Shown here piece after piece: positions 25,561-39,718 of a stretch of DNA of 64,000 nucleotides. The DNA lies in assembly GCA_013397115.1 (NCBI GenBank), contig VWZW01000879.1, positions 1,877,600 through 1,941,599 of the forward strand, read 5' to 3'. The notes beneath the pieces are model-generated. The model saw only the letters and a program-made list of their open reading frames with translations, was not told the origin of the DNA and ran no database searches. Position 1 is the stretch's first letter. Every line of letters starts with the position of its first letter. Made by a program: the position numbers and the translations under genes. This DNA is from Edolisoma coerulescens (Eukaryota; Chordata; Aves; Passeriformes; Campephagidae).

Positions 25561-28500
25561 TAATGAAAGTCTCTCGAGTGCTCAGCTCCAGAAAAGGAAA
25601 AGCAACATCCCAGTCCTCAAATCCTCAGGACACTTAACTCATTTACTGCAGCTCTGCTTTATATGTGCCAGTGCTAATAAGCGTGACTCTTAACATTTCC
25701 AACTGCACTGTGCACAGAAAGGCATTTTGTAGATTTAATGTGGGAACTGCTGTCTCAAGGCAGGGAAGCAAGCTTGATGTTGTTCCATATCGTCGACCCA
25801 GGCAGGCACACAGCTTCCTTACGGGTGCCTGCTGCTATTTCAGTTACATGTGGCTATTTCCAAGGATTGGCCCCCTGAGAGGCAGGTACTTTGCCAAGTA
25901 CCAGTTAAAGAGGAAAAATAAGTGGCACAACACTGTCAAAGCTGGGGAGATGCACTATCTTGCTCCAGTGGCAGTTCAAAACCCTGAAATAAGAAGCCAG
26001 AGGGTTCTCCATCTTCTAGGCTGGCCACGTAAGTGAATCCATCACTCCACTAAATCACGGAACTGTTCAACCAAGACTTAAATCTCTGCTCCTCACTAAT
26101 CTTTGGAGAGACAGGGAGCTGGGTTTCACCCTTGCCCCTGGGGGTGCCTCTCTCGTTGGCACAGGTCTCCACTCTCAGCGCGGGGTGTTAGCCCAAGTAG
26201 CGCTCCCTCCCAAAGGCCACCAGTCCTGCTCTGCCATGGTACAGCAGCAGAAGCACTACATCTACATCAAGGCTGTTAGACAGCCAAGCCCAGGTCTTTT
26301 ATGCTATATTGAGACCTCTGCAGCTCCTCTGCAGCAAAGGCATTGAAACTGGAATCTGATGCTTGGGAGATAATTACTTCAGAAAATGGTGTAAATGACT
26401 TCAGTATTTTGAAAGGCTTGAGGTGTTGCTGTTCAACTACCTTCAGCTATTTGCAAATGTAATACAATTTGTTTCCATACAGATTTCTTTTAAAGCTGTG
26501 TGCAGTATGTGTCCTAAATACATAATTACACACCAGAGTATAATGGCTCATTCGGGTTTATCTTGTAACCAATATGCATTTTAAAAGCAAATTCTGAAGG
26601 AATATGCAGCAACAAACATGCAGCACACATTCTGGTCTCTTACACTTTCACTCCTAAGATGCTCCCGAAGGCCTATTCCTGCCAGAGACACAGACATGAA
26701 AAAGTGAGAAGAAGTAAACCCTTTCTTTAAGAACTACGTTGAAGGAAACATAATGACCCTGTTAAGAAAATAGTGCAGTAAAAACATTTTTGGCTTGGAT
26801 GCCCTGTGAATTGGGTTGCCTAGGAAATTTGTAATAAGATTTTGCATTTTTCTTTCTGTGTTTGAAACTAATCTGTGTTTGTAGCAATTCAGCATAGCTA
26901 TTCCAAAGAGTTTTTCAGTGACCCATGTAAAATCATTTGGCAGTGTCCAGTTGGGCAGCTCTTACAGAGCTATGTATCCACTGCACAAATCATAGAGAAA
27001 TTCCAATTCTTTTCCAATCTACTCCTTATGACCGCCCCAAAAGATGGTTTCTGGTGAAAAGTCCTTCACTGACGTGAGCAATAATGCATCAATCAATACA
27101 TGCAAGTGAAAGGTTTAAACAGTAGTCGGACTGATGGGAGTAACCCAGGGTTCATCTTTAAGAGTACTTCAGACAACAGCTCTCACTTAAGTTATTAGTA
27201 GTTAGAATAAGCTGCCTTATTCACTAGTTACAGCCTAAAATATTTGGACTTTTTTTCTTCTTTTGTAATTCCCTGAGTTGCCCTAAGACAAACAACTGCC
27301 TTTTGACAGGAGTGCATGACCAGCATGAAGAGCACTAGGTCCATCCTGCTTAACTGGAAGCATTTGAAACTGAGATGCTGAAATCAGGTACCATCTCCAT
27401 CAAGAACCAGATGTTCCCAAAGGGCACCTAAGATCTACATCTCCCGTCAGAAGCATCTTTCCTTCTCCATCAACTACAGAAGCAATTTAATACAAAAAGG
27501 CTCCCAATTCTGGCACCTGAGTTAATAGCTTAAAGAAAAAATAAAAATAAATTCTGCCTGTTTGAAACTACCTGTTAGCTATATTTAAGCAGAGGAGCTA
27601 CTGGACGTAAAAAGTTCCCTGTATTAAAGATGAAAGGGAGAGAAAGACCTTGCTTTCTGCCTTATGGTCATTGTGCATGTAGGTCAGCGAGGCAAAGCAA
27701 GACCTGAGATATCGTGAGTCTGGAGCCCGGTGAGCAGACCAGGTCTGAACATAAGCATCCATGAAGTATAGCTATAGCCTTCTCAGTTTATTTCTGGAAG
27801 TGCAAAAAAGGTCTGACAATGAAAGAGACAACAGTTTTTCGATGAAGAGTAACAATCTCAACTTTATCAACTGAGATAATCCCATTTTTCCTACTAGTTT
27901 CAGTCTGCCTTAAGTAAAAAATCCAAATATCATTTTTCTTTCTCTTTGCTATTTTTATTAATTCAATTAAAATACCAGAGAATTTTAAAATGAAAGTATA
28001 TGGAAAATTACTCACAGCACTGGGATTTTCCCAGGTGATCTGCAGCACCTCTCTACTGGAGCTCCAGAGCATGGAAGGCTTCGTTCATTTGCCTTCTTTC
28101 ACATCACACATTCACTGGGTCTAGATGGGATCTGAATTTTCAGTATATGCATTTGAGGTCAAAGGGCTGCAATATTAGCGTTCAGATTTTACCACACTTT
28201 TTAAAACCTGAGGAAAAATGAGATTTCCAAATGCATCTGTATTATAACAACTCCATTATATCTCATAGTCTGTTCTTTTTAGATCTAAAAACATTGCAAT
28301 TCAAGTCAGAGGCAGCTGAGCCTAATGAGATGAATCAGTGGAAAAGGACCCTTTGGCCTCAAGACATGAGAGGTGTGCCACACCAGTCCGTCAGCTAAGG
28401 GGAAGGCTGATTGCTCATCTAGGCCTTTATGGGTGATCTCTCTCTTTTCGTTTCCTGAATTCTTGTAACTCTGTCCCCCAAGTCAGCTCCCTGCAAACTT

Positions 28501-29586
28501 TTTTAGAAATAGTGGGGCAAAATGCTTCAGATTCAGCTGCTGGTAAGGAGAAAGCAAGCCAGTATCTCATGCTTTGTATATTTTTTCTTCTGCACAAAAG
28601 GAAAAGCTCCCTCATTTTTTTTCTACTGTACTTATCCCTTCTTAAAGCACCCAGACAGCCTAAAGACATAGATGTAGAGTCTGAGTATCCAGAATCTACG
28701 TGAAAAACAATATTATCAGAGGATCAATCTGAAAACCTGTATTTCAGTGAGCTTTGTACCATTTCCTGAATAACAACTGCAGATCTCATGTACTGTCTTA
28801 TAATTACGAAAAATATAACTTGGTATAGAATGCACTGTGTCAGCTTTGATTATGCCAGCAGAGAAAGACATGGGATACAGAGAGAGAATAAAGGAAGAAT
28901 GATGGCTGTCTACTGGCTTATCAATTTACATCTCTCTACAGTAAATCTAAGTCCTTTGTGCTGTCAGTCATGCACTCCTACGGCAGTGATTGCTGGAATA
29001 TAAAAATCACAGCTTTGAGATCCATTTGTACATTCACGTATTTGCACAGCCTTTATGGGTGTATTGCTTCAGTGGCTGCAGCATCCCCCATCAGCATGGG
29101 TCCTGCGATTTGAGGCTTGATGTTTGCCCCCACTATGTAGCTTACGTGCAACAATCTACACCAACACTGTGAATCACCAAGTTTTCGGTTCAAATTGTGA
29201 AGGAAAATGGAAAAAACCCTCAGGAAACTGTAAAGGTAACAAACGATCACGTGTTAGATGACCTATTTCAGGCCTATAAATTTCAATAATATGTTGTGAT
29301 TGTGGCTAAAAATAACACACCTCCTCATCAAATATTTACTGTGACATAAATAACCACCTAGCCAACATCATGCTTTTGAACACATTAACAGCAATTGCAT
29401 ATTTTCAGCTGAAATGACACACTGGAAATTAATGAAGACAAGAAGACATGAACAAAAACCACCTCACTGCTGCCATCACCCCTGTAGCAACTGTCAGCTG
29501 CAAAGAGCAGCTTCCTGGAAATTTCAGAGGCATGGAGTTCAAAAACAAAAAAATCATGCTTGTCGCAGGCACAACACATGGTTATG
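25561..29586. other. Unique non-coding DNA, no gene seen
   Basis: No repeat or exon is recognised. The longest frame is 123 codons (25665-26036, plus) with no family signature. The remainder is AT-rich with short frames. Confidence 0.55.
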
Positions 29587-29599
29587 CACACACACACAC
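29587..29599. repeat. Short (CA)n microsatellite
   Basis: A run of about six CA units. Confidence 0.8.
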
Positions 29600-31159
29600 T
29601 CCACAACTAAATTTTCTATGAGCTGAGCAGTAATTTAGGGCCTCACCCTCCCCATCTCTCCCATCTGGATGAACAGCCAGGATAAGGTCAGCAATGTTTC
29701 TTGCTGTTGTAAAATACACATGGTGGTAGAAAAGTGTTTTTTCAAAACTTTTATGCTCCCTGTGAGGGCAAACACTCCACCATGTAAATTTCCCACAGGG
29801 CCACAGATAACTAGCAAAGAGGAAGAAAAGAATCAGAAACTATCCTTGTTCTAAGAACTGCTCTCAGCTATTTCCGTACCATGGAGTTAGCATTAAAATT
29901 TGTAGCAGAATACTAGCCTTCATCCAAATACTTGAATACTATTTGTCTCTAATGGGTAAAAATTGTGATGCAAGGAAAACAAAAGCCACTGGAAAATATG
30001 GCAGGATAATGAATTATTACTGATTTCCTGAACTTACGTAAGTTGATCAGAATCCCTTAGAAAACTCTCCAAGCAATGTTTCTGTCTTAAAATTCTCTGC
30101 ATTAAAAAAAAGAGAAAACTGTCATATTCATGTGCTCAGCTTTTGAGCTGCATTCTGTAAGGCAAGAACAATTCTTCCAGATCAGCAAATCTGTACAATA
30201 TGGCAGTGTTTGGTTCCCACACTGAATAAAACATGGTCTGTCCTATCCGATCATTTATTAGACTTGGCATTATTTTCCCACTATAAACATTCCTAATAGC
30301 ATTGGACTATTTTCATCATGAAGTAACAAGAAGAGCATGAAATCACTCCTTGTCTTTAAAGTAAACACATACATTATGTTTTGGGGTTTTTCCTTGTGTT
30401 GAGGCTGAAGCATCTTAGTGTTTGGCACTCCTTGGGGCTACTACCGCAGAAGGTTGTTTCTTCCTTGACATTTCATAAAATCCCAAAATTCCCATGCCTG
30501 GGAAGAAGGGGTATTACAGGCAAGTAAATGACAACAGAAAGAGAAGGCTGCTGACATTTTCACAATTTACCCTTAATTTTAGCTGGAAAAGATATTTGAG
30601 TCCTGGAGTTTGATTTGTACCAGTAAGGGGACCAGCATTTGTTATTGGAAATAAATAACTCTAAACAGTATTTGCTCTTTTTTCAGCTCCTTAGACATCT
30701 GCATTACCTCCACTCAAAGCCAATCTCCCTTGAAGCAAGACAATCACCTCCTGCACCATCACAAAGAACAACGCTGGGATTAACCTAAGGTCCGCTGGAG
30801 TCAGTAGCCTGTTAATGAATATGCCCAACTGAGGATGTTCAGGAAGCAAATGAAGAGAAAAGAAAGGCCACAGTGAGGTACAGTTATGGCCTTGCATTTC
30901 TCTTTCATGGTTGTGTATCATTTGAATGAGACTGAATTTTTATTTTAAGCTGCTGCCTGTTAAAAGTGCCCCATTGATTCAAAGGCAGAACCCAGAATAT
31001 AGTGCAGTGAATTTCTGGTCTTAAGTTTTGACTACCAGGTCTTGACAATCTTGCCAAAATCCTGAAGATGTATCTATGCCCATAATACAAGCAAGTCCAT
31101 TAGAACGCTCTTCTGTCTTTCTCCTACTCCATGTTCTTTCACCTCTGAGACATGTTTTT
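29600..31159. other. Unique non-coding DNA, no gene seen
   Basis: AT-rich, with only short open frames and no repeat similarity noticed. Confidence 0.5.
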
Positions 31160-31490
31160 GCATAAGAAGTACTTGAATGACAGCCCTAGCAGCAGCCTAT
31201 CACGCCACAATAATAAAGGATTAATTACCTCCGTCATCAGCACTCTATTATTACTTGTAGCACCAAGTGCCTGCTCTATTTTTGTGAGCTACAAATGCCT
31301 GGGAACACCGAAAAGAAGACACTGTGCATTAATTCAACAAGTCTGCTAGCCTGCACCTGCGTTTAATTAGTTACTCTCAAATCAGACCTGCAGAGCCAGG
31401 AGCTGCAAGTGAGAGCACTGCTGACTGCTGGCCTGGCTGGGCTGCCAGTATAATTAATTGCATTCTTACTGTGGCTCTCTCCTCTGTGCA
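31160..31490. other. Block with repeated TTAATTA-type cores, possible conserved element
   Basis: It contains AATAATAAAGGATTAATTACC, TCTATTATTACTTG, GTTTAATTAGTTAC and TATAATTAATTGC within 300 bp, separated by unique GC-balanced sequence. No open frame of note and no repeat family. Regulatory role is inferred from core density only. Confidence 0.25.
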
Positions 31491-33323
31491 AACAGAAGTT
31501 AATCATCTACTGGGAAAATCTGAACTGATGCTTCTCTACCATTTGAGCCAGTGTGTAGAACATTTCAATAACAGCATCCCCCCCTTAATGTTTACTGCCT
31601 GCCTCCCAAAATGACGTGCTGACCATGTCTGTGCTGCTGGAGACCTACATGGAGGCAGGGGTTAAGAAGGTATAATGAAAAAAAGAAAAAAAGGAAGTGA
31701 AAATCTGAACTAGAGAAGTGCTGACGACAAAAAAACCACCACCCAGCAGCTGTCCCAAACTGAAGGCTTCTTCGGGCAGAGGTTTGGCAAAATGACAGCT
31801 AATAATCTAGCTGTGTTGTCATTCCTCTTGCCTTCAACTTTAGCGTTCACGTAAGCTTCAAGCTATTAGTACACGATAATGGTTGTATCCTCAAAGCACA
31901 CTTTCAGAAAGAGGGAAGCATCATTATTGCTATTAAATGCATGACAAAGAGAGTAGCAAAGGATCTTGTCCAAAGTTTCCACAGAAACCAGCAGAAAAGC
32001 AAGGTGCACTGCACCTTGGCATGGCTGTTGTTTTCAGCACAAGAACATTCCTCTTTGCCAGGAGCTCAGGTGACCACAGGCATCAGAAGGCTGGCAAGAA
32101 GCCACTGCACAAACAGTGGCTTCGGCACGGAGAGGATACCCTCGAACCAAGCAGCACCTGTGGAGCATGTCTGAACAGAGAGAACAGGGTACAGGTCTGA
32201 AAAGGAGCCTTGCACTTTCTTCATTGCAAAGGAGCAGGTTGGTTATTGCTCACAGCTTTGTCTTCTGCTCCTTCATCCAAGGACAGCCAGCACCATTTCC
32301 AAATGGCATAATGGGGCTGGAGCAAGGACAAGAGGGAGAGGGATGGCAGAGCCAGGCAAGCCTGGGAACAAGGAGACAATTCTTTTCTCTGCTTGCTAGA
32401 ATAACCTTCTGGGATGACGTGAACTTTTTTCCATATGATTAGTCTGCAAATGGACTGTTTGTTTGCAAAGGGGGGAGAAGGGCTCAACCAACAACAACCT
32501 TTGAAACTTTTGAAACACACAATTTAGAAATTATGTGCTTTCTTTTTAAATTTTTGTATTTCGCCTTTTGAGAGCAGCCTGGTACATCTCTTTTTAAAAT
32601 TAATGGCATATACTTGATCAAAAATGCTAAAATGCTGGTTCCAGCAAATTACACAGATAATTAAGCCTAATTTCAATAATGCTCTGAAACCCTACTAATA
32701 AATCTTTGGGCTCATGCATTCCTTGAATATATACAAGCTACTTCACGAGCACCAAATTCCACCCTTGCAGCTCCTTTTCTGTCAAGCTTTGGCAACCCCA
32801 AGCTAAATTCTGCTGTCAGTTATATCCTGTATGTCTGGAGCAATTGCTTGTCCTCGGTGGCATAACTCAAGATTACAGCTGTGTAAATGAGCACAGAATG
32901 TAGCTTGAGATGTTGTAAATCTGACCTTCAGCTTGCTTCCATGAAAGGGGAAAACCCAGGAACTTGTTTTCACATTCACTAAGCTTCTTGAAAAACTACC
33001 CTGCGTAAATATTATGATTTCAGTCATAGACATAGCAGATTTAAAACTGAGTTAAACCTGCCTAGTATCTAGGTCTGCTGGGAGGGGAAAAGATGACAAG
33101 CATAATATTTATGAGCTACCACAAGCAACGCTTGCTTTTAAAGACTGACATGCGCTTTGGCCTCCTACCATGGCACATCAAGACCTTCAGCTTTTTCTAG
33201 GTCACTGCTTGACCTCAGGATACTGCAGCATTTCTTCACCAGCAGTGCATGAATGTTGGTCACCCAACCTCCATGGACGCTGCCTGCCAGCCTCCCAACC
33301 CACTTAGCTGGGTCTCTTGTTTT
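31491..33323. other. Unique non-coding DNA, no gene seen
   Basis: Frames of up to 108 codons at 31937-32442 overlap on both strands and match no family. No repeat is recognised. Confidence 0.5.
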
Positions 33324-33334
33324 GGGGGGGGGGG
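33324..33334. repeat. Poly(G) tract, 11 G
   Basis: An uninterrupted G run. It could form part of a G-rich structure or be a sequencing weak spot. Confidence 0.9.
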
Positions 33335-35633
33335 CACAGAGTTTGTGCCTCACAGACGACACTTGGAGGGTGTGAGACTGCTATGGACCTGGGCATCACC
33401 ATTGCTCCTGCTGAGCTGTTAGCTCCCTGCTCCCCTGAAAAGCTGACCCAAGGCATTTAGGGCCATGTCTTTACATGGGGATAGATGGGTTCAGTCCTAG
33501 TGCCCTCACAGGATTTTGCACTGGCTCAGTGACACTTTTGCCTGTGCTCTCAAAATACCCACAAGCAGACAGGAACCAGGGAAGTGAAATCTCTCATTTT
33601 GTCCTGTCACCTCATGACTAGTAGTCCCAGCAAATAAGAGAAACACTCTCTTTCTCAGACTCCTTTAGCCACAATTTCTCTGAATGGGATTATAGATGGC
33701 TTGTCAGGTAGAGGGTATGGTAATATACTTACCAAATAGCGTTAGAAGAATGAATATCACAAAAAACAGACCTCTAAACGAAACACAAAACAGACAAGGG
33801 AAAATTATAATTGAAGTGCCTTTTGTTTGTGGAAGCACAAGATAATTAATTAATGATTTTTCTAAACAACTGGTTTTGGAGAAAACATCATTTGCCGAAG
33901 TGCAGTACAATCCTTGCGGGGTTGCCATTTGCAGTTATGAAAGCACATCTCTGTTATTACCAATATACATGTCTGAAGGGTTAGCTAGTTTCAGGCTAGG
34001 AAAAAAACACCAAACTACTGCATGGTAAGTACTCCTATACATGTTGATTTTGATCATCACATTATCTCTTTGCCCTGATGTGTCCACATAACATACAGAA
34101 ATCTCTATCAGGCCACTAAGTATAAATTTGCTGGCCTATACATTTCAGAACTTTTATCTGTCCAAAGAATAAAATGATGGCTCTGTACCACAGCATCACA
34201 GCCGGACAAAGCTGGGCAAAGATGCACATATCAGTGGCAGCAAAGATATTTATCTACGGAAGAAAAGCTTGCAGAGTATATGTCAGCATTTTATTTGCTT
34301 CTAGACTGCATTATCAATCTTTGGCATTACCCAAACTTAAAAGTCATTGCATTATGCAAAATACTTTTGAACAAGCAGCATCTCTTGTCTTCATTTCTAA
34401 CTTCCTTAAAGCATAATTTGATGCATTACCATAAATGGATGGAGGAGCCACAAAATCTCATCAAAATGAGAAGGGAGACTGGATCTCAGTCTGATGACCT
34501 GTAATTCACCTGCTATTGGGGGGGCTGCTTTTAAAAAATGGACCAAATTCACTTTGTGCTGATTGCTATTTTAACCACTTTAAATATTTTAATATATAAT
34601 TTCCATTTTTCTTTGTATATTAAGGAGTGAATGCACTTTCCATTTTAATTCCCAAACTGAAAAAGCAATGGAACTGTGTTTGAAGAAGCCATTTCAGACA
34701 CGTCAGCACAGGCATGTGCCTGGAAACAGCAGTGGTGGCAATATTCTTGACTAGCACCATCAACAAACTACTAGGAAACTCCAGAAGGTCAGCTAAGGAC
34801 CTGTATCAATGATGAGAAATAAGAGGGAATTTCTCTTTACTTAACAATGAGCATAGTTTCTGTGATAAAACCTTTCAAGTGCATGGTTTCTTTTGGAAAC
34901 TGTGGGATCTGAAATTTCTTCCGCAAAGAGGGATTGTTTCTGTGGAACTGGAACAAAATTATCCACAGATATTTGGACTAAAAAAATCAATAATTAAATA
35001 ACGTAGATTTAATTTATTCTTTTTCCCTCTCCTGATTTCCACTAGCTTATCACTTCTTCAGGGTTTGTCTTGAGCTAAACGTCACTGTAAACTGATGCGT
35101 TTGCTGTAGAATAATAAATTTCATCCAAGACCTTTTGAGTTACAGGTCATTTAACACAGTAACCGTGGGCAAGGCGAGCCCCCATTGTGCTCCCACTGAT
35201 GCCAATGAGTATTTGCTGCCCATGAGTTCAGAAATGAGTACCAACTCTGGCTGTGAAAGATCACTCCTAATTTAAATTTGTCACACACTGCCACTGTCTG
35301 TACCTCATTTTCCGGGTGCCCATCTACAGGCTCCCAGAGATTAATTTGCAGGGTAGGCAGGTGCTATTGGAAGCAGGGAAGATGATCTCTGTTTCGCCTG
35401 CAGAGCCTCTCGCTGTTTGGATGCAGTTGCTGTCCTACTCTCACAGCCCTTGTGAAGAGCTTTTCACTGCTTCCATCCTCAATGCAGGCAAGTAAATGCA
35501 GGTGCAAAGGGGAGAGCTTATCTGGTTATGGCCCTGTGTCTGCAGCAGTGGCAATACTCCAGGGAAGCAGAGAATATAGGAAAAAGGAAACAAGAACTGG
35601 GAATTTATGTCCAGGACAAAAAAAAAAGCGCCA
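33335..35633. other. Unique non-coding DNA
   Basis: No gene is recognised. A short stretch at 35181-35226 resembles an old amniote repeat motif built around CCACTGATGCCAATGAG. The rest is AT-rich and unique. Confidence 0.5.
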
Positions 35634-35656
35634 AAACACAAACAAACAAACAAAAA
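35634..35656. repeat. (AAAC)n simple repeat
   Basis: Short run of AAAC/ACAA units flanked by A-rich sequence. Confidence 0.85.
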
Positions 35657-37441
35657 GGTCATTTTATCATTTTGTGTTAGTGCTGGCAGAAAGCTGAGTG
35701 CAGACACTGTCGTTTGGTTCTGGCTCTGGTCAGGATTTGTATTAAAACAAACAAAACACAAAACTAAATAAGCCCTAACACAAGAATTTTATCATTTCAG
35801 TAAAAAACTAACCGTGACCTCTTGTGTCTGGCTAACTTCTCAGGTGGAAAATATTAACATCATGAAGCTCCAAGCAATCTCAACAAAAGCAAGGTCCTTG
35901 AGTTCCCTACAGAGGCCTGCCCTGTTAGTTGACCCTCTTTTTTGATTTTTCTCTCTACAACTAAGTTTTTCAGGAAACAAAAAGAATAAGGACATTTCAG
36001 TGCACCCAGTCAGTTGTGAATAGGCAAAGGATGAAGATGCTCTGCTGAGAATGCCACAGGGAGAAAATGATTGATCCTCTGCAGAGTCCAAGGAACCCAA
36101 AACCCCCTACTGGAATAGCGAGAGTGAAAAATAAAGAGATAAAATAAACCCAAGCCAACCCAATCAGGAAACAAAATCCATCCATAGCCAAATGTTTCAC
36201 TTCACAATTCTGATATGTTTCAATATATTTTTGTCTCAGCTACACAATATACCATTCCTTAGATGCATGCATGTATATTAGTTCTAAAAGACTGGACAGT
36301 TTCCCTTGCTGCCCAGCTTTATCGTGTCAGATTGTGCCATGTTTATAAGGTCTTTCTCTGTTGCTGTGAGATAGACCTGGGCAAATAAAAATCTATGCCT
36401 GCCTGACTGTGCAGGGAAACACTGACCCTGAGTAACCACCACGCACAAACAGTGTGGACAGCCCAGATTTCTCTCCTTTAACTTGTTCTGCTCTTGGAAT
36501 ATGAAAAGCAGGTCAGCATTTTCGCAACAAGATTTTGAAGACCAAGGTCTTCACTGGGGTAGTTGCTAGCTAAACACAAGGAGAGCCTCTGGCACATAGA
36601 TGGCCAGTAAAATGTGGACTCTGCAAACACTTAGGTGAGTGTTAAAGCATAAAAGTGTTGGATAAAACCCAGCCCCAATGACATCCATAGCATTTTTAAT
36701 GTCAATATCAATGGTGGCAAGATTTTATTTGATGGGTTTAATTTATAATTTAATGTAAAGGGCCAGAGCTCAGATTGTTCTTAACTCATCAGAAATGATT
36801 AATACTGAGCTTGAAGTAGCACCAGATAACCAAATTACACATGCAAATAAAAACATTATGATGGACTGCAGCAGTGTACGTGAAAAATATTATTCACCTT
36901 CCAAGGGAAAAGAAATAGTTTTTAAATGAACCTTTAATTTAATCTATCCCGTTAGAATATTAGCTTAAGAGAAAAACTTATTACCCCTTGGAAGATATAC
37001 CCATAATGGAGACTTCTCAGGTATCTCTCACAAAAACATTCAAAATAGATGTGAACACACACTCTAGGTTTTCCATAAATGTCAACCTTTATTTTTGGTA
37101 AATATTGTCCCTTGCTTTATCTCTGCCAGCTGGTATCCCCTCAGACCAATAAATCTATGCAGGAGTCCATAACTACTTACTACTCTCATTGGATTAGCAA
37201 TGATTACAAGTGACTGCTGCATAGATATACTTCATGGAGTCCAAACTCTTCCCCCAAGGTATGTATGCCTCCCACCACTGCAGGATCCCCCAAGAGATAT
37301 TTTCCTGCTCTCAGGCAGTACAGGTGTTCCTGGTAAACCAGGAAAGCACAAGGTCTGCCCCCACTCTCAGGTCAAAGAGACCACCAAGCATTTGTTAACA
37401 ATGAGTTGTCCCATTCTTAGAAGGTCCATCTTACATCCTAC
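35657..37441. other. Unique non-coding DNA
   Basis: No gene is recognised. AT-rich around 36690-36960. A stretch at 36672-36735 carries the CAATGACATCC and AATGTCAATATCAATGG elements of the same old motif seen near 35190. Confidence 0.5.
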
Positions 37442-37480
37442 ACTGCCTGTCTACATAAATCTACCTGGACGACAGGCAGT
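37442..37480. repeat. 10-bp perfect inverted repeat, potential hairpin
   Basis: ACTGCCTGTC (37442-37451) and its complement GACAGGCAGT (37471-37480) are separated by 19 bases. A stem of this size is expected a few times by chance in 64 kb, so no function is claimed. Confidence 0.5.
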
Positions 37481-39702
37481 AATCACACATACTAACCATA
37501 CAGACCAGAGGCTAGGATAATTTAACATAGCTTCTTCAGAATGCCCCTAGGAGAGACAGGAGAATTTCAATGCCCATTTCCCAAATGGGAAACAGTCAGT
37601 ATGTACCAATACCATGCAGGACTTTTACTGTAAGTGTGATGAATAGCAATCCCAGCCAAAAAAGTGGTGTCATATGCAGAAAATACTTTACTAAAAAGGA
37701 AAGTACTAATTTCACCCTGGGACTGCACTAAGCAGACAGGGTCCTGCAAAGCAGACAGTCCAACCACAGGGAAGCAGAGGGTAGTGCAAAGGAATTCACT
37801 TCCCAAAGAAGACAATATTGGCTATGGTGGGCTCAAGGCCAAAACAAATAGAGATGTGTTGATTTTACATCTGCCCACAGGCTTATTTTGTTGTGGGAGA
37901 AGAGAGCCTTAGAAACCTTGAGCTGTTTTCCACTGCAGGAAGCCCCTGGTGATGATGAGAATGCAAAAACTGCCCATTGTTTCCCTGGGAATGAATCGTC
38001 CCTAGGTTGCACCAGGTGTGCATTAGTCTGCTGGCACAAGGACCCTTTGAACCAAGAGAGAGGATCTGAGAGGAAGGAGCAGGCTAGAAAGATGAAAGCA
38101 GGAACAATTTCATGTGAATGTGGAGAAGGACAACAAAAATAAAGGACCAAAACCCACTGGACATGAACTACGGTGCCCCTGAGTGAAAGCCTACCCCTGC
38201 CCCAGGAGGATAGAAGAGTAGCCGTGACTACACGCAACAGTCAGACTCATGAACGTATCTTCAATTGGCCGTAAGCAAGGAACACTCAAGGGAATCCCAG
38301 GAAAATACACCTTGTGCTACTGGTGAAAAATAAGTATTTGTTCTGTGGAAAAGGAGTAACCTGGAAAGAAAAAAGAAACTGGGAAGCCACAGTGGTAGCT
38401 GAGCCCAAAAGGCAATTGCATTGAAATGTCTGGGAATCCTGCCTCTGTACAAGCAACAATGTGTTCGGTCATCCTGAAGCTGTTCTCTAAACATGCTCTA
38501 GCAGTGATGCATTTGTACTGTTCACGTTTGTGCTGAAGACAGTTAATTCATATAGACGGAAAAAGTCAGACGGATGGATTGACCTTGGAACTTGGCCTGG
38601 AAGTTATTCTTAGTCTCCACAAGAAAAGCACTGTTCATTTTGCAAAGCAAAGCCTGAGAAGTGAGCACGAGAAACCCAGGGACATGCTGGTGACTTGCTT
38701 GGGAGTTTGTTCTCTTAAAGCCACTTCAAGATTCAATTTGATTCATTTCTCCCTTTGCTACAAACATTCCCCAAGCTCCATAGGGGCATGAAATCAGATC
38801 CAGTACTATTCCCAACACGTTGCTGAACGGACGGAGAAGTAAGGAAAGCTTGGAGAACAAGCTCCAGGTAAAATCCTCACAAATTCAAGGAAGGCTAAGG
38901 CCTGGTCTTGTAGTGCCTGTAGGCTTCCACTTGGAAGTGACCCTCCTGCCCTGAGACCTTCAGTGAAGGACAAATGCAGCAAGAGCTTGCCCTGGGAGCC
39001 AGATAAACCTGCTCACTGCTTTCCACAAGATGAAGTGTTTCTGAAGATGCAATCCTATGTCCTCAGTAACAGTGGCCAGTTTGTCATCTGAAAGGTGGGA
39101 AATAGCTATCACCTAGACTGCTCTTATTGGAGTTATCCTGATACGGACATTGGATGTTACCATGAGTATGAAAGACACCAACGAACAATGATCCCTCTCA
39201 CCTTTCAATCCCTGTGCTGGCTTATTCTGTTGAATAAAATGCTTCGGTCTATGGACAGGAGCCTGAACTGAGTCACTTCAAGTGACTCTGAGTACCTTCA
39301 CTACAGTTGGGCCCATGTAGATGCTGCCTTGAAACCCTTCTCAAGCCCATTTAAAGACCTCAGGCCTGAACTTTGTGGGCACTATCTTTATAACTGATGT
39401 TTTAAATGCTGTACTCTGTGCCCTGGGTGGGAAGCCCACCTGCTTTCCAGGAAGGATTCCAGGAAAATCCCTGGTGCTGTCTGCACGTAGATTCCAGAAA
39501 GGCAGACGGGCTCCAGCAGACTCTCAGGGTGGGGATGCAACACAGCACCAGTGGCTATGATGTCACAGCTCTCTCCTGGGCTAGACTAATCCATCCTTCC
39601 TCCCCATGGCCCTGCAACTAAGAGCCCCCCTTTCCTAGGGGGATGCTGTCTGCTGGAGACTGATCTCCTTCCCATGCTTCTTCTGCATCTGCTCTCCCCA
39701 GG
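37481..39702. other. Unique non-coding DNA, no gene seen
   Basis: Overlapping frames of 80-134 codons on both strands around 37567-38237 show no family signature. No repeat is recognised. Confidence 0.5.
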
Positions 39703-39718
39703 GCAGCAGCAGCAGCAG
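39703..39718. repeat. Short (GCA)5 trinucleotide repeat
   Basis: Five GCA units in a GC-richer context, with no coding gene around them. Confidence 0.85.
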
